DNA of 64,000 bases. It comes from Kluyvera sp047971185 (lineage in GTDB: Bacteria; Pseudomonadota; Gammaproteobacteria; Enterobacterales; Enterobacteriaceae). Location: positions 62,001-126,000 of the forward strand of contig NZ_JBKDZH010000014.1 of NCBI RefSeq assembly GCF_047971185.1, in the 5' to 3' direction. This document shows positions 41,261 through 49,161 of this stretch, one piece after another (position 1 is the stretch's first letter; each line of letters opens with the position of its first letter). The notes beneath the pieces were generated by a model. It saw nothing but the letters and a program-made list of their open reading frames with translations, searched no databases and had not been told where the DNA came from. The position numbers and the translations under genes were made by a program.

Positions 41261-41417
41261 TTGCAAAATTCCTTAGAGTGTTTTCTGCGCCCGCAGGCGT
41301 TTTCATAGATAAAACTGAGACATGACTGCATGAGGCACTAATATAAGGTTCGGCAGAGAAGCGGTATTCAACGTCAACGTGTTTACTCAGAACTTCTTTA
41401 CTGATAATGCCATACAT
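41247..41417 (-). CDS. yobF: Small protein YobF (DUF2627), C-terminus shifted
   Basis: The first 38 residues ([20 protein letters not shown], then [18 protein letters not shown]) match E. coli YobF (47 residues). After that an extra A in ATGAAAACG moves the frame, giving an unrelated 18-residue tail ([18 protein letters not shown]) and a stop 12-14 nt inside cspC. Removing one A would restore KRLRAQKTL and a 47-residue protein ending just before the cspC ribosome site, as in E. coli. It could be a real indel or a sequence error. YobF is a stress-induced small protein of unknown function. Confidence 0.8.
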
Positions 41418-42160
41418 AAACAGAACTGTACCTCGTTTAACCCAAAACGTGTTATCACATACAACGTAAATAATGGCAAGCCATTTTTAAACGTGACTCG
41501 ATCGGCCGCACAAATCCCAACAAATCATTTGCTCAGGGGCGTCGTTGCGCCTACGAGAGCAACCTGCCGGGCAGGTGGCAGATGCCCTAAACGTGACCTA
41601 GCTTACGGTAACGTAAGGCATTTTTAACATAGACCAACTTTTTTACCGCGTCCAGAATCGCTGTGCCGCAACACAAAAATTTATATCGTTAGATTATTTT
41701 CACTATAACTTTTTCGCCTGCCATTTTGATGGCCGGTTATAAGTGCATGATCTCCCCACGATGCGCATCGAAGCAGTTCCGGTTAATCATCCGCGTTATT
41801 TTGCACCAAAATAATGATCGTTTTGTGACATTGCTTCATAACAACGCAATAAAAACGTTTCGCTATTATCAAGCCGATTCGCCCGATCGTTAAGCACCAC
41901 TACAACATTATTATGAACGATAATAATAGGCGTATAAAAATAATACTCATCAATGGATGATGGATAACAATAACATACCGTTATGCCATCAGACGGGATG
42001 GCGGTTCCACATTTGGGGTGACTCAGTTTGCGCAAAAGCCCAATCGACACGCGCAATGAAAGGATAACAAACAGGGGGAAACGAACTTGCACCGGAACGG
42101 TGCATCAGCATTCTGTCCGGCAGCCTGCGATAGGCTGCACGGAGTCATCGCACAACGTTA
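41418..42160. other. Long gap between yobF and yebO
   Basis: 743 bp without a supported gene. It should contain the yobF-cspC promoter and long leader. Visible structures are a 15-nt near-perfect palindrome ACCTGCC-G-GGCAGGT (41562-41576), GCACC-GGAAC-GGTGC (about 42090-42104) and a hairpin GCAGCCT-GCGAT-AGGCTGC (42120-42138) that may end yebO transcription. A 98-codon leftward frame with GTG start (42092 to 41796) has no family resemblance or good ribosome site. Confidence 0.5.
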
Positions 42161-42454
42161 TTACCGCTCGGCAACCAGGCGAATAAAATCGTCTTTGTCG
42201 TCTTCTTTTTTCTCTTCTGCCTGCAACGTTTCTTCTTCCTGTTTCTCTGGCTCATTGGCTTCGCATAAACGACGCAGCAGCGCATTCTGACGCTTTTGCT
42301 GATCGAGCAGCGATTCAAGGAGTTCGATTTGCTCGTTTGCGCGGGAGCTGGCGCGATTCACAAAGAACCACAGAACCAGACCGACCAACAGCAGCAGGAA
42401 GGATAACGCCAGAGATGCCAGATTTAATGCCCCAGAACTTACAAGATCACTCAT
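42161..42454 (-). CDS. yebO: Membrane protein YebO
   Basis: A 97-residue protein with one N-terminal transmembrane helix (LASLALSFLLLLVGLVLWFF) and a coiled-coil cytoplasmic part (SSRANEQIELLESLLDQQKR, then QNALLRRLCEANEPE), ending in IRLVAER. Homologous to E. coli YebO (95 residues); function unknown. It follows mgrB on the same strand. Confidence 0.92.
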   Translation of the reverse strand: MSDLVSSGALNLASLALSFLLLLVGLVLWFFVNRASSRANEQIELLESLLDQQKRQNALLRRLCEANEPEKQEEETLQAEEKKEDDKDDFIRLVAER

Positions 42455-42526
42455 TTCACCACCTCAAAAGGAACGATCCATTCTACCACTCACATCACGG
42501 AAGGAAATGCTGCCGGCAAAAATGTT

Positions 42527-42670
42527 TTACCAGGGTATAAACCGGTTAATGCTGCAAACGCCGCTAAAAAACTGAACGTCCTGATCGCACATCACGTTGA
42601 TCATTTGTGTCCAGAGCAGCAGGCAGGCGGCAATCACGAGTATCAATAATACCCACCGAAACTTTTTCAC
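42527..42670 (-). CDS. mgrB: PhoQ feedback inhibitor MgrB, intact
   Basis: A 47-residue membrane peptide read from GTG: VKKFRWVLLILVIAACLLLW, then TQMINVMCDQDVQFFSGVCS and INRFIPW. The N-terminal transmembrane helix, conserved Cys28 and Cys39, and the terminal FIPW match E. coli and Klebsiella MgrB. GTG is also the Klebsiella start; GGAGTGGA lies just upstream. MgrB binds PhoQ in the periplasm and dampens PhoPQ; its loss is a common cause of colistin resistance in Klebsiella. The frame here is uninterrupted, so this allele should be functional. Confidence 0.95.
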   Translation of the reverse strand: MKKFRWVLLILVIAACLLLWTQMINVMCDQDVQFFSGVCSINRFIPW

Positions 42671-42707
42671 TCCACTCTCCGCATGAATTCTTATTCAGAT
42701 GTCACCA

Positions 42708-42723
42708 GGTTAGCATGCTAACC
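42708..42723. repeat. 16-bp perfect palindrome GGTTAGCATGCTAACC
   Basis: It lies 38-53 bp upstream of mgrB and about 115 bp upstream of the divergent yobH. It sits where an operator for the mgrB promoter might be, next to GGTTTA (a PhoP half-site-like hexamer, leftward strand), but a second hexamer at 11-bp spacing is not seen. Function unknown. Confidence 0.45.
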
Positions 42724-42838
42724 TTAAACCGCGGCTAACTGTAACGGCAACTCGTGCTTTTAGGAATCATAGACTTGTGTCAATCCGTAATCGCGATACG
42801 GTAGTATTCATGAAGGAAATAATAGAAGAGGAATTTTT

Positions 42839-43078
42839 ATGCGCCTGTTAATCAGGATCATCGTTTGCCTGGCCATCATCGCCATTGGTGTGCTTTTGAG
42901 CGGTTATGGCGTACTGGCGGGAAGCCAGAAGACCGCCGGTGGCCTGGGGCTCCAGTGTAAGTATCTGACGGCTCAGGGGTTCAGTACCGCATTTTACCTG
43001 CACGGCGATAACGGCGTGGTTGGCCGACCGAGCTGCCCGCTGCTGCGCAAAACCGCCAGCGTCGTCGACGAGGGTTAA
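42839..43078 (+). CDS. yobH: Small exported protein YobH
   Basis: A 79-residue protein homologous to E. coli YobH. The N-terminal hydrophobic segment (LLIRIIVCLAIIAIGVLLSG) is a signal or anchor, followed by KTAGGLGLQCKYLTAQGFST with conserved cysteines. Function unknown. GAGGA lies 8 nt before the ATG. Position between mgrB and kdgR is as in E. coli. Confidence 0.88.
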   Translation: MRLLIRIIVCLAIIAIGVLLSGYGVLAGSQKTAGGLGLQCKYLTAQGFSTAFYLHGDNGVVGRPSCPLLRKTASVVDEG

Positions 43079-43086
43079 GACAGACG

Positions 43087-43123
43087 AAAAAAAGCCCGGT
43101 GCAGACAACCACCGGGCTTTTTT
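43087..43123. terminator. Bidirectional terminator between yobH and kdgR
   Basis: 8-bp stem GCCCGGTG (43094-43101) / CACCGGGC (43110-43117), with A7 before and T6 after, so it can act on both convergent transcripts. Confidence 0.92.
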
Positions 43124-43132
43124 ATTTCGCGA

Positions 43133-43924
43133 TTAGAACGGGTAGTCGTTATAGCCCATCTGTTCGGAAATTTTACGCGCTGCGGTATGCAGCATCTCGA
43201 CATACTCATGCAGACGTTCCTCAGAGAAACGCAGCGTGGGGAAAGAGATACTCAGACCGGCGATCACTACGCCGAAACGGTCAAACACCGGCACGCCGAT
43301 ACAGCGCAGCCCTTCTTCCTGCTCTTCGTTATCTTCGCCGTAGCCCTGCTTACGCACCTGTTCCAGCACGGTAATCAGCTCATCGGTGTTGGCAATCGTG
43401 CGTTCAGTACTGCATTTATACTCAACGCCTTCCAGGATCTGGCGAACTTCAGCGGTATCACGCCACGCCAGCAGAACCTTACCAATAGCCGTACTGTACA
43501 GCGGGTTACGACGCCCTACGCGGGAGTACATACGCAGGTTATACATGGAGTCAATTTTATGGATGTAGACAATACTGTCTTCATCCAGCGCGCCAAGGTG
43601 AATGGTCTCTTTCGTCAGACGAGAGAGTTCACGCATCTGGATATCCGCGCTGCGGATCAGGTCGACGTTTTGCAACGCCCGCGCGCCCAGCTCAAAGAGC
43701 TTCAGGGTCAGCGAATACTTTTCAGATTCCCCTTCCTGGGCAACATAACCCAAAGACTTCATGGTTTGCAAAAAGCGATAAACGGTGCTTTTCGACATCA
43801 TGACGCGCTGCGAAAGTTCAGTAATGCCAATTTCGCGTTCTTCGCCAAGTGCCTGCAGGATACCAAATACCTTTAGTACCGAAGAGACAGAATCTGGCTG
43901 CTTGTCCAAATCTGCTGCTGACAT
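43133..43924 (-). CDS. kdgR: IclR-family repressor of pectin/hexuronate catabolism
   Basis: A 263-residue protein nearly identical to E. coli KdgR. The N-terminal winged HTH (SVSSVLKVFGILQALGEERE, then SQRVMMSKSTVYRFLQTMKS) is followed by the IclR effector domain (STAIGKVLLAW; EEGLRCIGVPVFDRFG). It represses genes for 2-keto-3-deoxygluconate uptake and use and is released by KDG. I did not find a clear KdgR box in the 176-bp gap shared with yebQ. Confidence 0.97.
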   Translation of the reverse strand: MSAADLDKQPDSVSSVLKVFGILQALGEEREIGITELSQRVMMSKSTVYRFLQTMKSLGYVAQEGESEKYSLTLKLFELGARALQNVDLIRSADIQMRELSRLTKETIHLGALDEDSIVYIHKIDSMYNLRMYSRVGRRNPLYSTAIGKVLLAWRDTAEVRQILEGVEYKCSTERTIANTDELITVLEQVRKQGYGEDNEEQEEGLRCIGVPVFDRFGVVIAGLSISFPTLRFSEERLHEYVEMLHTAARKISEQMGYNDYPF

Positions 43925-44100
43925 TTATCACCTCATCGCAACTGTTTTATAAATATTAGAACCGGTTTTTATTATAATTTCGCAAAGCCTCCGTAGCAAT
44001 GAAACTTCTGTGACCTGGTTACAAATCTTAGACATTCAATTGATTAATCAATGCTAGAATCATTCTCTGGTTAATAATTTCCTCCAAAACAAGTTCCAAC

Positions 44101-45474
44101 ATGACTAGAAACATGATTGATGGGCTGCCGTTGCCTCAGCGTTACGGGGCCATTCTGACGATTGTCATCGGCATCACCATGGCCGTTCTCGACGGCGCGA
44201 TCGCCAACGTGGCGTTACCAACCATCGCCAGCGATCTCAACGCATCGCCGGCAGCCTCTATCTGGATCGTTAACGCTTACCAGATTGCGATTGTCATCTC
44301 TCTGCTCTCCCTCTCTTTCCTTGGCGATATGATTGGCTACCACCGCATCTATAAAGCGGGCCTGGTGGTCTTTACCCTGACTTCGCTGCTGTGCGCTTTT
44401 TCTCATTCACTTGAGATGCTGACCCTCGCGCGTATTGCCCAGGGTTTCGGCGGCGCGGCGCTGATGAGCGTCAACACGGCGCTGATTCGTCTGATCTATC
44501 CGCAGCGCCAGCTTGGGCGCGGGATGGGGATTAACTCCTTTGTGGTGGCGGTCTCTTCGGCTGCGGGCCCGACGATTGCCGCCGCGATTCTGTCTCTGGC
44601 CTCCTGGCAGTGGCTGTTCCTGATTAACGTGCCGCTCGGCGTTATTGCCTGGCTGCTGGCCGTGCGCTTTCTGCCGTCTAACGGCAGCCGCAGCGAGAAA
44701 CCGCGCTTCGACCTGCCCAGCGCGGTGATGAACGCCCTGACCTTCGGCCTGTTGATTACCGCGCTCAGCGGTTTTGCCCAGGGGCAATCGACTACGCTGG
44801 TGCTAGCCGAAGTGGCGGCACTGCTGGTGATTGGCTTCTTCTTCGTTCGCCGTCAGCTTCGCCTGCCGGTGCCGCTGCTGCCGGTTGATCTGCTGCGCAT
44901 TCCGCTGTTTTCACTCTCTATTTGTACCTCCATCTGCTCTTTCTGCGCGCAGATGCTGGCGATGGTCTCTCTGCCGTTCTTCCTGCAAACCATGGTTGGA
45001 CGTAGCGAAGTTGAGACCGGTTTATTGCTGACCCCGTGGCCGCTGGCGACCATGGTGATGGCGCCGCTGGCGGGCTACCTGATTGAGCGGGTTCACGCCG
45101 GGCTACTCGGTGCGCTGGGAATGGGGATTATGGCCTGCGGGCTATTTGCGATGGCGCTACTGCCCTCATCGCCGAGCGATCTGGATATTATCTGGCGCAT
45201 GCTGCTGTGCGGTGCGGGCTTTGGTTTATTCCAGTCGCCTAACAACCACACCATTATTGCTTCCGCCCCGCGCAACCGTAGCGGCGGCGCCAGCGGCATG
45301 CTCGGCACCGCGCGCCTCCTTGGTCAGAGTACCGGTGCGGCGCTGGTGGCGCTGATGTTTAACGTCTTTGGTAACGGCGGCACGCATATTTCGCTGCTGC
45401 TGGCCGGCACGCTCGCCGTCGTCGCCATGCTGTTTAGCGGCCTGCGCGTGACGCAACCGCGCGCCCAGAGCTAA
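44101..45474 (+). CDS. yebQ: MFS multidrug transporter (DHA2-type)
   Basis: A 457-residue protein with about 14 membrane segments, homologous to E. coli YebQ. Motif A-like LGDMIGYHRIYKAGL and motif C-like AAGPTIAAAILSLASWQWLF place it in the DHA2 drug:H+ antiporter family. It is divergent from kdgR, and its last 4 nt overlap the end of the convergent LuxR-type gene. Substrates are not known. Confidence 0.92.
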   Translation: MTRNMIDGLPLPQRYGAILTIVIGITMAVLDGAIANVALPTIASDLNASPAASIWIVNAYQIAIVISLLSLSFLGDMIGYHRIYKAGLVVFTLTSLLCAFSHSLEMLTLARIAQGFGGAALMSVNTALIRLIYPQRQLGRGMGINSFVVAVSSAAGPTIAAAILSLASWQWLFLINVPLGVIAWLLAVRFLPSNGSRSEKPRFDLPSAVMNALTFGLLITALSGFAQGQSTTLVLAEVAALLVIGFFFVRRQLRLPVPLLPVDLLRIPLFSLSICTSICSFCAQMLAMVSLPFFLQTMVGRSEVETGLLLTPWPLATMVMAPLAGYLIERVHAGLLGALGMGIMACGLFAMALLPSSPSDLDIIWRMLLCGAGFGLFQSPNNHTIIASAPRNRSGGASGMLGTARLLGQSTGAALVALMFNVFGNGGTHISLLLAGTLAVVAMLFSGLRVTQPRAQS

Positions 45475-46088
45475 ACGCGCTCCCTGGACGACACCCGCTG
45501 GTTAGCGACATGGCGGGTGTCGTCTGGCGTTTCCAGCAGATGGTTTTTGAAGATAAATAAGCAGGCCTCGTTAAAGTTCTCCACGCCAAGTCGCTCCGAC
45601 AGTTCAGCCCGCTGGCGATAAAGCCCTCTTACCGACGTATTCAACGTCGCAGCCGCCTCCTCCATCGTCATTCCCGCCATTAAAAGACGCAGCATAAGCC
45701 GTTCAGCGCCGCTGAGCGCAAGGTTTTCCAGCCAGACCGGCGTCAGGCGGCGGCTTTTCATGTTCAGCAGCAGCGTAAACAACGCAGTGATATCGGTCGG
45801 TTCAAGCAGGTTGCGTAAAAACAGCTTCATATTCAGCATCTCCGCTTCGCGATAGCGCATATCCAGCATGATACAGGAGACCGGCTTTTTCGAGCGCGTT
45901 GCATCCATTATCAGATAGTCGTAGCAATGGAGCGGCGAGCGGCTATCAATCAATACTGAATACTCATCGGCGCCGCCATCAAATACCTCGCGATCAATAG
46001 AATCTAACTGAATAATATCAGGGAACAACAGTTCAATGCCTCTGACGAGGTAGCTGTCTTGCGTTACTAACAGTATAGATGTTGCCAC
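45471..46088 (-). CDS. LuxR-type transcriptional regulator
   Basis: A 205-residue protein. The N-terminal part (ATSILLVTQDSYLVRGIELL) looks like a receiver-like domain without an obvious phospho-acceptor triad. The C-terminal LuxR HTH is LSGAERLMLRLLMAGMTMEE followed by AAATLNTSVRGLYRQRAELS. I do not recognise an E. coli orthologue. It is transcribed away from pgaABCD across a 617-bp AT-rich gap and ends tail to tail with yebQ. Local control of pgaA is a reasonable guess, in the manner of RcsB/BglJ-like co-regulators. Confidence 0.75.
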   Translation of the reverse strand: MATSILLVTQDSYLVRGIELLFPDIIQLDSIDREVFDGGADEYSVLIDSRSPLHCYDYLIMDATRSKKPVSCIMLDMRYREAEMLNMKLFLRNLLEPTDITALFTLLLNMKSRRLTPVWLENLALSGAERLMLRLLMAGMTMEEAAATLNTSVRGLYRQRAELSERLGVENFNEACLFIFKNHLLETPDDTRHVANQRVSSRERV

Positions 46089-46705
46089 AAATCATCCCTT
46101 ATACATTAAAGCAAGAACATCCTTTCAGGAGAAAAGACAATTTCCATTGCATGGCTTATTATAATGATGACAAAACGATGTAGATTAGACTCCTTCTCTC
46201 CCCGTCATTTCCGCCATTCACAACAGGCAGCACTGTAATGACTAATCGTGATTATAATTAAAAAACAACCACAGAAAAGATACTGCTTATCAGATTAAGA
46301 GTTTTTGTCATAAAACATCCTAAATATTAGCTGTTAAAAAGACATTTCACAGCTTCAGCGCTTGTATTTAGCAGTAATGAAATCAATACAAAAACCCAAT
46401 AAAACAGATCATTATCAATAGGTTAAAAATAGTTATTATGAATCCAAAAATCCTGAAAATGGCGTTATCTACAGATAAATCCTAAAACATAGCGTCCATT
46501 TTCCGTATATTTATCGTCAAACATAACCGGTGTATATTAGCGCTTAAACGCCCCCCACGACGAGGAAAATCCTTTATTACCTAAAGGTAAGTTAGGCACC
46601 GCAAAAGAACAATCTGGTTATCAGCTTTATTACCTTTCCCTGAATCAGGATTGAAAGGCGGCCACGTTTTGTCATGGACTCTGGATACAGTTATGGTAAA
46701 TAGAT
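46089..46705. promoter_or_regulatory. AT-rich gap with pgaA promoter and CsrA-type leader
   Basis: 617 bp without a gene. A likely -10 TATATT (46533-46538) would give a leader of about 160 nt. GGA motifs, the CsrA-binding core, occur at 46564-46566, 46648-46650, 46676-46678, 46683-46685 and 46708-46710, the last covering the start codon (ATGGA). E. coli pgaA mRNA has six CsrA sites and is repressed this way. The rest is AT-rich, suitable for H-NS or NhaR-type control; no site was identified. Confidence 0.55.
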
Positions 46706-49153
46706 ATGGATAGTTCGTCGCAACACAATAAAATACGCCATTATCGCAGTTCAACATTATCGATTTCATTTAGCCTGCTATTACTCATTCCGGGTCTGGT
46801 TTATGGTTCTGAAGCCATATATGAACAACAGATTCAGCAGGCCCGTAACGGTAATTACCGCGCATACCTCAACTACGTTCAGCGTTACCAGCAGCATCGC
46901 GCGTTAAATACCGAGCAGGTGGCGGATTGGCTACAGGTGGCGCTATGGGCCGGAAACGACCAGGATGTTTTGCAGATCTGGCAACGCTATCAGGTATATA
47001 TGCCGCTCCCACCGCGCGCGATCGCCGCGGCGGCGCAGTCTGCGCGAAACCTTCAGCAGTGGCAAACGGCCGAGTCGCTTTGGCTTCAGGCGCTTACGCT
47101 GGCCCCCGAAAATGATGACTACCATATCGGCTACATAAAAACCCTGGCCGACGCCCGCCAGGATGCACTGGCGTTGCTGGAAGCACGTCGCTTGCTCACC
47201 GAGCGGCATACGTCTGTCCATCTGCAAACGCTCGCCTATGTGTACCAACAGCAGGGGAAAAACGCGGACCGACTCTTAACCGATACCCTCGCACTCGCCC
47301 GTCAGCCGCACGATCGCGCGATGCTGAACGAGTGGGTTGACGCCCTAAGTCAAAATCGGATTGATACCCCAGCACAGGCGCATTCATCCGCCGCAGCGCT
47401 GTCGCCTGCCCAACGGCGACAGCTGGAGCTCAACGCGGCGGCGGAGCGGGTGCGCATAGCCACCCTCCCCACCCGAAGCGAGCAAGAGCGCTACCGTCTG
47501 GCGCAGCAGGTGCTTAGCCGCTACGACGCGCTGTTGGCCCGCTGGCGGGTCGACCCAGAGGCGCAACAGGATGTGATGCGCGCCCGCATCGACCGGCTTG
47601 GCGCACTCTACGCCAACGCCGACTACCCGCGAGTGCTCAGTGAATACCAGAGCCTGGTCGCCGCACAGCAGGACGTGCCTGACTGGGCCATCGGCTGGGT
47701 GATATCGGCTTATCTCGAACAACAAAATATCGCCGCCGCGCAGGCGCTGCTCGCCGAACGCCCCGGCTATCGCCCGGCCCCTGATGACGATCGGAACGAC
47801 CTTTTTTTCGCCTTACTGGATACCGGTCAGTACGCCGCGGCCCGGCAGTACGAAGAGCGGGTGATACAGAACACGCCCTGGGCCCGCTATGACCTCGGCG
47901 ACCCCAGCCCACAGCCCAATGACCTGTGGCTGATCGGCCAGTCACTCCACGTCCAGTATCTGGCGGCGAGCAACGCGCTACCGCAGGCCGAAGCCCGCGC
48001 CCAACAGCTGGCCGATTCCGCGCCGGGCAATCAAGGTTTGCAAATCGATTACGCCGGTGTGCTACAGGCCCGCGGGCAGCCCAGAGCTGCCGAGCGCCGG
48101 CTCAAAATGGCCGAAGCGCTGGAGCCGTCCAGTATCGAACTGGAAAGCCAGCAGGCCTATGTCGCGATGGATCTCCATGAGTGGCGGCAGATGGATTTAC
48201 TGGCGGACGATATCATCGCCCGGCGGCCAAGAGATCGCAGCGCACAAAGGCTGGCCAGGCTGCGCGATATTCAGCATTTTTCCGAACTGCGCGTGAACGC
48301 TGGTAAAGGGCTGTATTCCGATAACCCAATTAGCGGTACGCACGATCTCAACTGGGACGCCACGCTCTACAGCGCCCCCACCACCGACGGCTGGCGAGCG
48401 TTTGCCGGTACCCGCTTTACGCAAGGCCATTTTGATGAAGGTAGCGGTTCCGCGCGTCACCTTTTCGGCGGCGTGGAGTGGCGGCCGCGCGATTTCTGGG
48501 GGGAAGCCGAACTCTCCAGCAACCATTTTCACGGTGCCAGCAAGCCCGGCGGGCGTATTGCGGTGGCTTATCAGCCCGTCGATAGCTGGCAGTTTAGCGG
48601 TGAACTTGAGCGGATTTCACGTACCACGCCGCTGCGGGCGCTGCGCAACGGCATCAGCGCCAACCGGGCCGCCGCCTCGGTGCACTGGTACCAGAATGAG
48701 CGTCGCGACTACCGCGTCAGCGCCGCCGCCAGCGACTTTTCCGACGGTAACCGTCGGCAAGAGTACAGCGTGAGCGGCCAGCAGCGCGTATGGCAGAAGC
48801 CAGCCATAACGCTGACCTTATCGCCGGAAATTGCTGCCAGTGCCAATAGCCGCGCCGATACGCTGTATTACAACCCTGCGCGGGATCTCTCCACGGCGGC
48901 GTCGTTCACCCTCGACCATCAGATGTACCGGCACTACGACACCCTCTGGAGCCAGCAGATCGTCGCCGGCGGCGGCGCCTACTGGCAGAAACAGCACGCT
49001 CCGGGGGCTATCACCCTCCTCGGCTACGGGCAGCGCGTTCAGTGGAACAACGTCCTCGACGCCGGGCTGATGCTGAACTGGGATAAGCGCCCTTACGACG
49101 GCAAACGCGAAAGCAATCTCGCCGTCACCTTCGATGCAACTTTACGGTTTTAA
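46706..49153 (+). CDS. pgaA: Poly-GlcNAc outer membrane porin
   Basis: An 815-residue protein (E. coli PgaA 807). A signal sequence (SISFSLLLLIPGLVYGSEA) is followed by periplasmic TPR-like helices to about residue 510 (LQQWQTAESLWLQALTLAPE; ADRLLTDTLALARQPHD...). The C-terminal beta-barrel then exports the polymer (ELRVNAGKGLYSDNPISG ... SNLAVTFDATLRF, ending in Phe). The ribosome site is weak (ATGGTAAATAGAT), in keeping with CsrA control at the start codon. First gene of pgaABCD; pgaB follows closely. Confidence 0.93.
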   Translation: MDSSSQHNKIRHYRSSTLSISFSLLLLIPGLVYGSEAIYEQQIQQARNGNYRAYLNYVQRYQQHRALNTEQVADWLQVALWAGNDQDVLQIWQRYQVYMPLPPRAIAAAAQSARNLQQWQTAESLWLQALTLAPENDDYHIGYIKTLADARQDALALLEARRLLTERHTSVHLQTLAYVYQQQGKNADRLLTDTLALARQPHDRAMLNEWVDALSQNRIDTPAQAHSSAAALSPAQRRQLELNAAAERVRIATLPTRSEQERYRLAQQVLSRYDALLARWRVDPEAQQDVMRARIDRLGALYANADYPRVLSEYQSLVAAQQDVPDWAIGWVISAYLEQQNIAAAQALLAERPGYRPAPDDDRNDLFFALLDTGQYAAARQYEERVIQNTPWARYDLGDPSPQPNDLWLIGQSLHVQYLAASNALPQAEARAQQLADSAPGNQGLQIDYAGVLQARGQPRAAERRLKMAEALEPSSIELESQQAYVAMDLHEWRQMDLLADDIIARRPRDRSAQRLARLRDIQHFSELRVNAGKGLYSDNPISGTHDLNWDATLYSAPTTDGWRAFAGTRFTQGHFDEGSGSARHLFGGVEWRPRDFWGEAELSSNHFHGASKPGGRIAVAYQPVDSWQFSGELERISRTTPLRALRNGISANRAAASVHWYQNERRDYRVSAAASDFSDGNRRQEYSVSGQQRVWQKPAITLTLSPEIAASANSRADTLYYNPARDLSTAASFTLDHQMYRHYDTLWSQQIVAGGGAYWQKQHAPGAITLLGYGQRVQWNNVLDAGLMLNWDKRPYDGKRESNLAVTFDATLRF

Positions 49154-49161
49154 GGATGATT

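Noticed and set aside
41796..42092. A 98-codon leftward frame in the yobF-yebO gap
   Set aside because: GTG start without a convincing ribosome site, no recognisable family, and composition like non-coding sequence; kept only as a note in the gap entry.
43925..44100. A KdgR operator between kdgR and yebQ
   Set aside because: Only a half-like ATGAAAC is seen; no palindromic match to the KdgR consensus.
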